Of a stretch of DNA of 23,080 nt, positions 14,571 through 21,927 are shown one piece after another (positions within the stretch are counted from its first letter, which is position 1; each line of letters starts with the position of its first letter). Made by a program: the position numbers and the translations under genes. The stretch is taken from the NCBI GenBank assembly GCA_038212095.1, contig JBBQUW010000042.1, forward strand, positions 1 to 23,080, in the 5' to 3' direction. Under the pieces are notes generated by a model. The model searched no databases, was not told the origin of the DNA, and saw only the letters and a program-made list of their open reading frames with translations. The stretch is from JAICYJ01 sp038212095. Lineage in GTDB: Bacteria > Actinomycetota > Thermoleophilia > Gaiellales > JAICJC01.

Positions 14571-15323
14571 TCAGGCGTCCACCGGCGAGGCGGACGCGGT
14601 CGCTCCCAGGCTGGCGAGCACGGTGCGGATATCGCCGGCCGAGCAGGTGAAGATGGGCGTGTCGCGTTCGGTGTAGCGGCTGGCCTCGGTCTCGCGCAGC
14701 GTCATCATCAGATCGAGGAAGTCGCCGACGAAGTCGGTCTCGAACGCCACCACGAACTCTTGATCGTCGATCCCGAACGAGTAGGTCGTGTTGATCTTGA
14801 CCGTCGGGAACTTGTGGCCGGTGGCGATGTGCTCGTTCATGATCCCCTGGCGGGCCGGCTTCGAGAGCTGGTACCAGGCGCGCGTCTTGACCATCGGGTA
14901 GATCAGCAGGTACTTCGATTCGGCGTTCCACATGATTCGGCCGCGCTTGTGCATCGAGCGGCCCTCGCCCTTGACGTACTGCGAGCGGCGGGTCATCGAG
15001 AGGTAGGCGTACGGCGTGTCGAGGTGTTGGCCGAGTGCCGAGCCGTGCAGGGCGGTGGCCAGCTCCTGGAAGTCCTCCAGCCGCTCGGACACCTTCCACA
15101 GCATGAAGTCGGCGTCCGGCCGGATGCCGAACATGGTGTACGGACGGATCGGGAACCGCTCGCCCTGCTCGTCGACGATCACCGCGAACTCGGCCAGCGC
15201 CTGCTCGCGTTCGGCCTCGGGCAGTGCGCGGAAGCTGCGGGCGAGCTTGTAGAACGAGAAGTGCACGAACTGGCGATCCTCGCCGGCCGAGTTGTTGCTC
15301 GCTGCGCCGTTCTGCTCGCTCAT
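14571..15323 (-). CDS. chdC: Coproheme decarboxylase / chlorite dismutase family protein
   Basis: 250 aa. The ferredoxin-like halves contain FVHFSFYKLARSFRAL, YLLIYPMVKTRAWYQLS and TTYSFGIDDQEFVVAFETD. Tyr142 in the YPM-K motif matches the radical-forming tyrosine of ChdC/HemQ, and His165 in NEHIATGHKFP matches the proximal haem ligand. ChdC converts coproheme III to haem b in the last step of the Gram-positive haem pathway; that is the likely role here, rather than chlorite breakdown. ATG 15323 is chosen because TACCAT ends seven bases upstream and nothing upstream of it looks coding. Confidence 0.85.
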   Translation of the reverse strand: MSEQNGAASNNSAGEDRQFVHFSFYKLARSFRALPEAEREQALAEFAVIVDEQGERFPIRPYTMFGIRPDADFMLWKVSERLEDFQELATALHGSALGQHLDTPYAYLSMTRRSQYVKGEGRSMHKRGRIMWNAESKYLLIYPMVKTRAWYQLSKPARQGIMNEHIATGHKFPTVKINTTYSFGIDDQEFVVAFETDFVGDFLDLMMTLRETEASRYTERDTPIFTCSAGDIRTVLASLGATASASPVDA

Positions 15324-15330
15324 GGTTGCG

Positions 15331-15336
15331 ATGGTA
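15331..15336 (-). promoter_or_regulatory. Candidate -10 box for chdC
   Basis: TACCAT on the minus strand, seven bases before ATG 15323 with no ribosome-binding site between: a leaderless transcript is predicted. Confidence 0.45.
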
Positions 15337-15410
15337 GCAGCGGCTGATCGGCGGTGGTTCGTGACGCGTTTGGCACGCCTTCGGTCTGGCTTCGTAACGT
15401 CGGCGGGCCG

Positions 15411-15416
15411 TAGCGT
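15411..15416 (+). promoter_or_regulatory. Candidate -10 box for the TadE-like operon
   Basis: TAGCGT ends six bases before ATG 15423. The same bases overlap a weak GTGAGG ribosome site, so either a leaderless or a leadered transcript is possible. Confidence 0.45.
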
Positions 15417-15422
15417 GAGGCG

Positions 15423-15755
15423 ATGACCTTCACCTCGCGACAGCACGGCCAGGCCGCCGTCGAGACGGCTGCACTGCTGCCCGCCCTGCTGGTGGCCGCG
15501 CTGGGCTGCTGGCAGGGGATGCTGGTCGGTTGGACGGCGGTTTCCGCCGCCCATGCCGCTCGCGCCGCCGCCCGTGCCGCGATGGTGGGCGAGCGTCCCG
15601 CCGCCGCGGCCGCAGCCGCCCTGCCCAGCTCGATGCGTTCCGGCCTGACGGTGCGTGGCGACCACGGCCGCATCCGCGTGCAGGTGCACGTGCCGACGGT
15701 GCTGCCGGGGTTCGACATGACGATGCAGGCCGCGGCCGACCTCGTCCGCCAGTGA
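15423..15755 (+). CDS. TadE-like pseudopilin protein
   Basis: 110 aa. The N-terminus SRQHGQAAVETAALLPALLV is the TadE signature: a short basic leader, G-Q-x-x-V-E with Glu14, then a membrane helix to about residue 35. A helical Ala-rich segment and a small beta domain (RIRVQVHVPTVLPG) follow. TadE proteins are minor pseudopilins of Tad/Flp systems. No tadA, B, C or flp gene is nearby. Its stop overlaps the next GTG by GTGA. Confidence 0.75.
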   Translation: MTFTSRQHGQAAVETAALLPALLVAALGCWQGMLVGWTAVSAAHAARAAARAAMVGERPAAAAAAALPSSMRSGLTVRGDHGRIRVQVHVPTVLPGFDMTMQAAADLVRQ

Positions 15756-16048
15756 CGGGGCAGCGGGCACAGGCGAGCGTCGAGATCGTCGGCTGCTGCG
15801 TGCTGTTGGCGATCGCGGCGATCGCCGTCGTGCAGGTACTGGCGATCGGGCGGGCACGGCTCGAAGCCGAGCGGATCGCCGACCAGGCGGCGGTGCTGAC
15901 GGCCGAACGGCGTCCGATCCCCGACGCGCTGCGGTCGCGGGCGTCGATTCGGCTGCAGGGAACCCGTCTCACGGTGAGCGTGCCGCTGGCCGTCGCACTG
16001 CCCGGCGCGCCCTCCGAAGCGACAGTGACGACGCGGATCGGGCCGTGA
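15752..16048 (+). CDS. Second TadE-like pseudopilin protein
   Basis: 98 aa from GTG 15752. It repeats the plan of its neighbour: GQRAQASVEIVGCCVLLAI, with Glu11 ahead of the membrane helix, then a helix (ARLEAERIADQA) and a short beta segment (RLTVSVPLAVALPG). Overlaps GTGA with both flanking genes, so the three products are probably made in step. A minor pseudopilin role is inferred from family resemblance. Confidence 0.7.
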   Translation: MTGQRAQASVEIVGCCVLLAIAAIAVVQVLAIGRARLEAERIADQAAVLTAERRPIPDALRSRASIRLQGTRLTVSVPLAVALPGAPSEATVTTRIGP

Positions 16049-17877
16049 ACGAGCGCGGCCAGATCTCCATCGCCACCTGCGGTCTGGTGCTTACCCTGGT
16101 GCTCGGCGGAGTGCTGCTGGCCCGGCTCGGCACCGTCGATCGTGCCGGCGGCACCGCACAGCGTGCGGCAGACCAGGCACCGCTCGCAGCGGCGCGCACG
16201 ATCGCCGCCGACCCCGCCTCGACGCGAGAGCAGCTGTCGGCCGCGGCTGGCCGCTCCGCCGACGCGAACGAGGCGCACCTGGTCTCGCTGCGGCCGGTCA
16301 CGCGCGGCGGAGTGACGGTCGGCGTCGTCGTCAGCGTCGGCGTGAGCACGGCCAGGGGCGACCGAGTCACCGCCCGCGCAGCTGCCGACGTCACCTTCTC
16401 GGCGCAGCCTTCGGAGCGATCGTTCCGGCCGGTCGACCTGTCAGGGCTGACGGGCCGCGCGGCGGTCGTGGCCGCCGCCGAGGCGCAGGTCGGCTGGCCC
16501 TACGTGTGGGGAGGCGAGAGCCGTGCCGAGGGCGGGTTCGACTGCAGCGGGCTCGTCGACTTCGCCTTCCAGGCCGCCGGCGCGCCGCTTCCTGGCCGGC
16601 CAACCGCCGCCGGTCTGTGGCAGATGGCGCGGCACGTCACGCCCGATCGGCTGCAGCCGGGCGATCTGGTGTTCGGCGGCGCGGCTGCGGGCGCCCCCTA
16701 CCACGTCGGCATCTACGTCGGTGGCGGGGTGGTGTTGGCGGCACCGCACACGGGTGCCGTGGTTGGGTACGCGCCGCTGGACGCCGGCGGCTGGGATGGC
16801 TTCGGCAGTCTGCTCGGTGATGGCGGTGGCATCCAGACCGACGATCCTGTGGCAGCAGCCGCGCGCGAGCGCCAGGTACCCAGCCACGTGCTGCAGGCGG
16901 AGCTCGCGATCGGTCTGGCGGCGGATGCCGAGTCGGCGGCGACGGCGCTGGCCGCCGCCCAGGCCAACCACCCCGGCTCGCTGCTCGACGCGCTGACAGA
17001 GCAGATCGGCGACCGGTCGCTGGCGGCGCTGGTGCTGGCGAGGGCCAGCGGCCCCGGCCTGGACACCACTAGCCAGATTCGGCTGCGCTCGCTGGAAGCG
17101 ATCGACGCCGCTTCCGACCCGCCGCCCCTGGCCGCACAGCCGGCCGGCGCGGTACCGGTTGCGAGCGGCGGCGGTTCCCGGTCGAGGGTGACGTTGCTCG
17201 ACCGGCTGGGAACCGGACTGGGGGTGGGCGAGACCTTGCTGACGCAGCTGGGAGAGCGGGGCAGGGCGATGCCACTGCAGGCGGTGGCCGGCATCCGCAA
17301 CCTGTCGCGTTTCGGCCTCAGCGGGCTGGGCGCTCTGCTGCCCGACCCCAGTTGGCGCGATGCGAGCAACTTGGCGGGATCGATATGGGATGCCGGCGCG
17401 GGCGCACGCGAGCTGATGGCGGCGACCGGCACCGGCGGCGTCGAGCTGTCCGGGTTTGGCCTGTGGGCGGCTCGGTTCAGCCTGCTGGGCGGTGCGCTCT
17501 CGACCGGCATGTTCGCCTGGCAGGCGGCCACCGCCCACCGCACCCGCGATCGGGTGGCATATGGCCTGCTGGCGGCCGGCAGCGCCGCCACCACGGCCGG
17601 GCTGCTGAGCGGCGGCTCGCTGCTGGCGCTGGGAGCGGCCACCAGCGTGGTGCCACCGGTCGGCCTGGCGCTGATCGCGACCGGCGCCGTCCTCTGCGCT
17701 GCCGGCTACCTCGTGCAGCATCCGGCCTGGTGCCGGTCGGCGCTGTCGGCAGGTGGGCGCGCGCTCGACCTGGCCTGGCGCGTGCAGACCGCTCCAGTAC
17801 GCGTGGCCGCTGCCGCGGCAGGCACCGTGGTGGACGCGGCGAAGTCCGTTGTGGACGCGATCCCCACGCCCTGGTAG
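16045..17877 (+). CDS. TadE/TadG-like N-terminus fused to NlpC/P60 peptidase
   Basis: 610 aa from GTG 16045. Residues 4-28 (ERGQISIATCGLVLTLVLGG) are a pseudopilin-like membrane helix, 35-120 a helix plus beta-rich part as in Tad proteins, and about 135-255 an NlpC/P60 domain: AQVGWPYVWGG, Cys167 in FDCSGLVDFAF, LQPGDLVF, His220 in YHVGIYVGGG and a candidate third residue His235. Such enzymes cut peptide bonds in peptidoglycan stems. About 262-375 is Ala-rich and helical, 376-470 Gly-rich, and 470-556 holds about three hydrophobic helices, which recall the pre-toxin membrane regions of WXG-type secreted proteins. A pseudopilin-like anchor joined to a wall hydrolase is unusual. Likely acts outside the membrane on the cell wall; specific role unknown. 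Confidence 0.75.
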   Translation: MNERGQISIATCGLVLTLVLGGVLLARLGTVDRAGGTAQRAADQAPLAAARTIAADPASTREQLSAAAGRSADANEAHLVSLRPVTRGGVTVGVVVSVGVSTARGDRVTARAAADVTFSAQPSERSFRPVDLSGLTGRAAVVAAAEAQVGWPYVWGGESRAEGGFDCSGLVDFAFQAAGAPLPGRPTAAGLWQMARHVTPDRLQPGDLVFGGAAAGAPYHVGIYVGGGVVLAAPHTGAVVGYAPLDAGGWDGFGSLLGDGGGIQTDDPVAAAARERQVPSHVLQAELAIGLAADAESAATALAAAQANHPGSLLDALTEQIGDRSLAALVLARASGPGLDTTSQIRLRSLEAIDAASDPPPLAAQPAGAVPVASGGGSRSRVTLLDRLGTGLGVGETLLTQLGERGRAMPLQAVAGIRNLSRFGLSGLGALLPDPSWRDASNLAGSIWDAGAGARELMAATGTGGVELSGFGLWAARFSLLGGALSTGMFAWQAATAHRTRDRVAYGLLAAGSAATTAGLLSGGSLLALGAATSVVPPVGLALIATGAVLCAAGYLVQHPAWCRSALSAGGRALDLAWRVQTAPVRVAAAAAGTVVDAAKSVVDAIPTPW

Positions 17878-17905
17878 ACGCACCGCCGCGGCCGCGGGGC
17901 ACGGC

Positions 17906-17911
17906 TACGAT
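17906..17911 (+). promoter_or_regulatory. Candidate -10 box for uvrC
   Basis: TACGAT ends seven bases before GTG 17919, with no ribosome-binding site. This box decides the uvrC start and separates it from the TadE-like operon. Confidence 0.45.
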
Positions 17912-17918
17912 CAACGCC

Positions 17919-19778
17919 GTGCCCACTCCAGCCCGCAGCGAACGTTTGGATGCTCAGCTGAAGGCGCTGCCAGACGGTCCCGGCGTCTACCTGTTCCACG
18001 GCGACGGCGGCGAGGTGCTGTACGTCGGCAAGGCCAAGTCGCTGCGAAAGCGGGTGCAGTCGTACTTTCGCCGTGAGGCGTACGCAACCGTGAAGACCGC
18101 CGAGCTGGTGGTTCGGATCGAGGAGATCGAGTTCTTCGGCACCGGCGGCGAGCACGAGGCGCTGCTGATGGAGCAGAACCTGATCAAGCGCCACCGGCCA
18201 CCGTTCAACATCCGGTTGCGCGACGTCAAGTCGTATCCGTACATCGCGGTGACGGTCGCTGACGAGTATCCGCGCGTCATGTTCACCCGCGAGCGGCACC
18301 GCAAGGGCGTGCTCTACTTCGGCCCCTACTCCAGCGCGCGCAAGGTACGCGAGACGCTGGATGTGCTGAACCGGGTCTTTCCCTACCGCCCCTGTGAGGG
18401 CCCGGAGCCGGGCCGGCGCTCCGGCGTGCCCTGCCTGGACTACCACATCGGTCGCTGCGCGGCTCCCTGCGTCGACCTGATCTCGCGCGAGGACTACCGG
18501 GCCGTGATCGAGAGCGTGATCGAGTTCCTCTCGGGTCGGGTGCGCCCGCTCGAGCGTCGGCTGGAAGCGCAGATGAGGCGGGCGTCAGCCGGTCACGAGT
18601 TCGAGGAGGCGGCTCGCTACCGCAACCGGCTGACAGCCGTCAGGCACCTGGCCGAACGGCAGGTGGCCGACCACGTCGGCGCGCAGACAGGCGACGTGCT
18701 GGCGGTGGCGGTGGCCGAGAACACGGCCAACGTCCAGCTGTTCCAGCTGCGCGATGGGCGGCTTGCCGACCGGCGCAGCTTCTACCTGGACAACGCAGGC
18801 GGCGAGAGCGAGTCCGACGTGCTGTGGGGGTTCGCGATCGAGTACTACGGCGGACAGGTCGCGATCCCCCGCCAGGTGATCGTGCCGACCGGATTCGAGG
18901 ACGGCGAGCTGCTCGAGCTGTACCTGTCCGAGCGCCGCTCGAGTGCGGTCGAGGTGCGGGTGGCGCAGCGCGGTGAGAAGCGGCGGCTGGTGGCGCTGGC
19001 GCGGCGCAACGCCGAGATGGCGCTGGAGCATGACCGGCTGGTCGCCCAGCGCACCCGTGCCCGTCGCGTCGAGGCCCTGGAGGAGCTGCGCGAGCATCTC
19101 AACCTGGAGGCGCTGCCGGTGCGGATCGAGTGCTTCGACATCTCGAACCTGGGCGAGACGAATCGGGTGGCGTCGATGGTGGTGTTCGAAGAGGCGGTCG
19201 CCAAGCGCTCCGACTATCGCAAGTTCACGATTCGCCACCAACAGGGGCAGGACGACTTCGCCAGCATGGCGGAAACGGTCGGCCGCCGCTTCGCCCGCAT
19301 GCAGCGCCCGACGGCCGACGACTTCGATGCCAGCTTCGGCGCCACCCCCAACCTGGTCGTGATCGACGGCGGCAAGGGCCAGCTCGGGGCCGCGCTCAAG
19401 GCGATGGCCGCCTTCGACCTGCCCCGGGTGGCCGTGATCGCCCTGGCCAAGCGCGAGGAGGAGGTGTTCCTGCCCGGCCGCCCGCAGCCGGTGATGCTCG
19501 ACCGGGGCTCCGCCGGGCTGCAGCTGCTGCAGCGGATCCGCGACGAGGCGCACCGGTTCGCGATCGGGTTCCACCGCCAGCGGCGGGCGCGGGCTGCGGT
19601 CGACTCGATCTTCGACGACCTGCCCGGAGTCGGCCCGGCCCGGCGCAAGCTGCTGATGGCTCACTTCGGCACCGGCCAGGCGCTGACCGCCGCCGGCCGC
19701 GAGCAGCTCGAGAACGTGCCCGGCCTGCCGCCCAAGGTCGGTCGCCAGATCCACGCCGCGTTGCACAAGACGGGCTGA
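17919..19778 (+). CDS. uvrC: Excinuclease ABC subunit C
   Basis: 619 aa, normal length. The GIY-YIG nuclease is at about 18-95 (GPGVYLFHGD, VLYVGKAKSLRKRVQSYF), which makes the 3' incision. Four cysteines in PYRPCEGPEPG and PCLDYHIGRCAAPC match the iron-sulfur cluster site found in UvrC. The UVR helical motif that binds UvrB follows (HEFEEAARYRNRL), then the RNase H-like 5' nuclease (ECFDISNLGETN, LVVIDGGKGQL, RDEAHRFAIGFHR) and C-terminal helix-hairpin-helix repeats (LPGVGPARRKLL, VPGLPPKVGRQI). Works with UvrA and UvrB in nucleotide excision repair. Confidence 0.97.
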   Translation: MPTPARSERLDAQLKALPDGPGVYLFHGDGGEVLYVGKAKSLRKRVQSYFRREAYATVKTAELVVRIEEIEFFGTGGEHEALLMEQNLIKRHRPPFNIRLRDVKSYPYIAVTVADEYPRVMFTRERHRKGVLYFGPYSSARKVRETLDVLNRVFPYRPCEGPEPGRRSGVPCLDYHIGRCAAPCVDLISREDYRAVIESVIEFLSGRVRPLERRLEAQMRRASAGHEFEEAARYRNRLTAVRHLAERQVADHVGAQTGDVLAVAVAENTANVQLFQLRDGRLADRRSFYLDNAGGESESDVLWGFAIEYYGGQVAIPRQVIVPTGFEDGELLELYLSERRSSAVEVRVAQRGEKRRLVALARRNAEMALEHDRLVAQRTRARRVEALEELREHLNLEALPVRIECFDISNLGETNRVASMVVFEEAVAKRSDYRKFTIRHQQGQDDFASMAETVGRRFARMQRPTADDFDASFGATPNLVVIDGGKGQLGAALKAMAAFDLPRVAVIALAKREEEVFLPGRPQPVMLDRGSAGLQLLQRIRDEAHRFAIGFHRQRRARAAVDSIFDDLPGVGPARRKLLMAHFGTGQALTAAGREQLENVPGLPPKVGRQIHAALHKTG

Positions 19779-19815
19779 CGCCCGATATCGCGCGAGCAGG
19801 GGGCGAGCAATCATC

Positions 19816-19821
19816 TAGTGT
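19816..19821 (+). promoter_or_regulatory. Candidate -10 box for yvcK
   Basis: TAGTGT ends six bases before ATG 19828. With only 49 bases after uvrC, this suggests yvcK-whiA can be transcribed on its own. Confidence 0.45.
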
Positions 19822-19827
19822 GACGCG

Positions 19828-20808
19828 ATGCCGCTGATTCCCGAGCAGCCGCTGCCGATCGAGCTGGGCGGGCATCGCCGTTCGCGCAACCGGGTACGGA
19901 TCGTCTGCCTGGGCGGCGGCACCGGCCTCTCGATGATCCTGCGCGGCCTCAAGCACATCGGCAGCGTCACGGCCGTCGTCACCACCACCGACGACGGCGG
20001 CAGCTCCGGCCGGCTGCGGCGCGACTTCGGCATGCCGGCACCGGGCGACGTTCGCCACTGCCTCTCGGCGCTGGCCGAGGACGAGTCCCTGGTCGGCCAG
20101 CTGTTCGAGCACCGCTTCACCACCGGAGAGCTGGCCGGCCACAGCTTCGGCAACCTCTTCCTGGCCGGGCTGACCGACCTGCTCGGCAGCTTCGACCAGG
20201 CCGTGTCCGAGTCGGCGCGCGTTCTGGCGGTGGCCGGGCGGGTGGTGCCAAGCACCACCGATATCGTCGAGCTGGTCGGCGAGATGGATGACGGCCGCAC
20301 GGTGCGTGGCGAGACGGCGTTGGCCGCGGACGGCGCCTCGATCAGGCGCGTGCGGCTCGATCCGCCGGACGTGCGCGCCCACCCGCGTGCGTTGCAGGCG
20401 ATCGAGCGGGCCGACCTGATCGTGATGGGTCCGGGCAGCCTGTTCACCAGCACGCTGCCGCCCCTGCTGGTGCCGGGCATCCGCGAGGCCGTGCGGATGG
20501 CGCGGGTGCCTCGCATCTACGTCTGCAACCTGTTGCAGCAGCCGGGCGAGACCGAGGGCTATCGCGCCTCCGACCACGTGGCGCGGATCTACGAGCACGT
20601 CGGCGACGACCTCGTCGACGCCGCGCTGGTGAGCCGCAACCGCGCCGAGCACGGCGTGCCGGTGCCGGTTGATCGCGGCGGCCTGCGGCGGCTGGGCGTG
20701 CGCGTGTTCGGCGGTCGGCTGGCGGGCGAGTGGCAGCACGACGCGGACAAGCTCGGCCGGACGCTGGTGCGGCTGTCTCGATGGAAGCCGCGAGATGAGC
20801 TTCAGTGA
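19828..20808 (+). CDS. yvcK: YvcK/CofD-like gluconeogenesis factor
   Basis: 326 aa. VRIVCLGGGTGLSMILRGLK is the nucleotide-sugar binding loop, followed by TTTDDGGSSGRLRRDFG and PGDVRHCLSAL, all diagnostic. VMGPGSLFTSTLPPLLVPGI near residue 200 is also conserved. YvcK/GlmR proteins bind UDP-GlcNAc and are needed for growth on gluconeogenic carbon and for cell-wall precursor supply. It overlaps whiA by 14 bases. In most Gram-positive genomes rapZ sits between uvrC and this gene; here it does not. Confidence 0.95.
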   Translation: MPLIPEQPLPIELGGHRRSRNRVRIVCLGGGTGLSMILRGLKHIGSVTAVVTTTDDGGSSGRLRRDFGMPAPGDVRHCLSALAEDESLVGQLFEHRFTTGELAGHSFGNLFLAGLTDLLGSFDQAVSESARVLAVAGRVVPSTTDIVELVGEMDDGRTVRGETALAADGASIRRVRLDPPDVRAHPRALQAIERADLIVMGPGSLFTSTLPPLLVPGIREAVRMARVPRIYVCNLLQQPGETEGYRASDHVARIYEHVGDDLVDAALVSRNRAEHGVPVPVDRGGLRRLGVRVFGGRLAGEWQHDADKLGRTLVRLSRWKPRDELQ

Positions 20809-21703
20809 GGACGTGCGCCACGAGCTGGTGGAACGGCCCCCGTCCAGGCAGTGCTGCCGGCTGGCGTTCCTCTCCGGTCTGATCCGCCACGCCGGCAGCC
20901 TGCAGGTGCGGAGTGGAGGCGAGCTGGCGGTGGTGGCCGAGCTGAGCGACCCGGCCGCCGCGCGGCTCGCCTTCCGGCTGCTGCGCGACCGGGGGGCGGA
21001 CTGCGAGATCGCCTCCTTCCGCGAGCATCGCTTCCAGCGCCGCAGCCGAGTGCGGCTGCGGATCGCGGGCGGTACCACGCTGCAGCTGCTGCACGAGGCG
21101 GGGGTGCTCTCGACGGCGCTGACCCCGCTGGCCCGCCCGCCCGGCCGGCTGCTGACCCGCTCCTGCTGCCGTGGCGCCTACCTGCGAGGCGCGTTCGTGG
21201 CCGCCGGGACGGTGTCGGCGCCACGGCATCCCGCGCACCTCGAGCTGCGCACCGGCGAGCTGGATGGCGCGCTGGCGCTGGCCGAGACGGCGGCCCGCGA
21301 CGGCATCGCGATGCGCACCGCCTCACGACCCAACCACGCGCTCGCCTACCTCAAGCGGCGTGAGGGGATCCGCGACCTGCTGGCCCACATCGGCGCGCAC
21401 GACGCGGTGCTCTCGTTCGAGGAAGCCGAGGTGATCAGCGCCACCCGCGAGTCGGCCAACCGTCTCACCAACAGCGACCGCGGCAACCTCGGCCGGGCCA
21501 GCGCCGCCGCGCATCGCCAGCGCGAGGCGATCAGCCGGCTCGACATCGAGCTGCTCGACCCGCAGCTGCGCCAGATCGCCGAGCTGCGGCTGCGCTATCC
21601 GTTCAGCTCGATGGCCGAGCTGGGCCAGCGCGCAAGCCCGCCGTTGACCAAATCGGCCGTCGCCCGGCGCATGAAAACCCTCATATTCTTTACAGAATCC
21701 TAA
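20795..21703 (+). CDS. whiA: Sporulation/division regulator WhiA
   Basis: 302 aa. MSFSEDVRHELVE, CCRLAFLSGLIRHAGSL and RGAYLRGAFVAAGTVSAPRH are the LAGLIDADG-like N-terminal domain; the C-terminal helix-turn-helix includes RQREAISRLD, LRQIAELRLRYPFSSMAELG and LTKSAVARRMKTL. WhiA is a DNA-binding protein that, with WhiB, controls division genes in Streptomyces and is conserved in non-sporulating relatives. Start ATG 20795 lies inside yvcK. The last codons are strikingly AT-rich (FFTES) and the protein is slightly shorter than typical. Confidence 0.95.
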   Translation: MSFSEDVRHELVERPPSRQCCRLAFLSGLIRHAGSLQVRSGGELAVVAELSDPAAARLAFRLLRDRGADCEIASFREHRFQRRSRVRLRIAGGTTLQLLHEAGVLSTALTPLARPPGRLLTRSCCRGAYLRGAFVAAGTVSAPRHPAHLELRTGELDGALALAETAARDGIAMRTASRPNHALAYLKRREGIRDLLAHIGAHDAVLSFEEAEVISATRESANRLTNSDRGNLGRASAAAHRQREAISRLDIELLDPQLRQIAELRLRYPFSSMAELGQRASPPLTKSAVARRMKTLIFFTES

Positions 21704-21707
21704 AGAT

Positions 21708-21721
21708 CCCCCGAGTGGGGG
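21708..21721 (+). terminator. Short G-C hairpin after whiA
   Basis: CCCCC-GAGT-GGGGG begins four bases after the whiA stop. There is no T-run after it, so it may be a weak terminator or part of the following leader. Confidence 0.3.
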
Positions 21722-21760
21722 TAGGAGCATTCCCCCCGCCACACGATGATAGGGAGGTAA

Positions 21761-21895
21761 GGCTTGTGGGTGACATGGCATCCCTTGCGCGACAGACCTA
21801 GACCCCATCTGACGCTGCCCGATCTTGCCGGTCACCAACAAGCCCCGGGTCCTCCACCCGGATCCCCATCAGCCGTCAGTCGTTAGACAGACGGC
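21761..21895 (+). ncRNA. Candidate structured leader or small RNA upstream of gap
   Basis: GGCTTGTGGGTGAC (21761-21774) pairs with GTCACCAACAAGCC (21831-21844), 13 of 14 positions. Inside it GGCA/TGCC, GCG/CGC and CAGA/TCTG continue a rod-like stem. Two hairpins follow: CCGGGT-cctcc-ACCCGG (21845-21861) and GCCGTC-A-GTC-GTTA-GAC-A-GACGGC (21872-21895). A GGGAGG at about 21751 precedes an 11-codon ORF from GTG 21766 within the stem. It does not match riboswitch, SRP, 6S or tmRNA motifs that I know. It could be a gap leader, an attenuator, or a separate small RNA. Confidence 0.4.
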
Positions 21896-21927
21896 CGGGT
21901 ATCCGTGAGCGATCTTGGGGGTTCTTG

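Noticed and set aside
16441..17883. 480-codon minus-strand ORF opposite the NlpC/P60 gene
   Set aside because: Shadow of the peptidase gene, whose catalytic motifs are on the plus strand.
19396..21078. 560-codon minus-strand ORF across uvrC, yvcK and whiA
   Set aside because: Runs antisense through three well-identified genes; product is Arg/Ala/Gln-rich without motifs.
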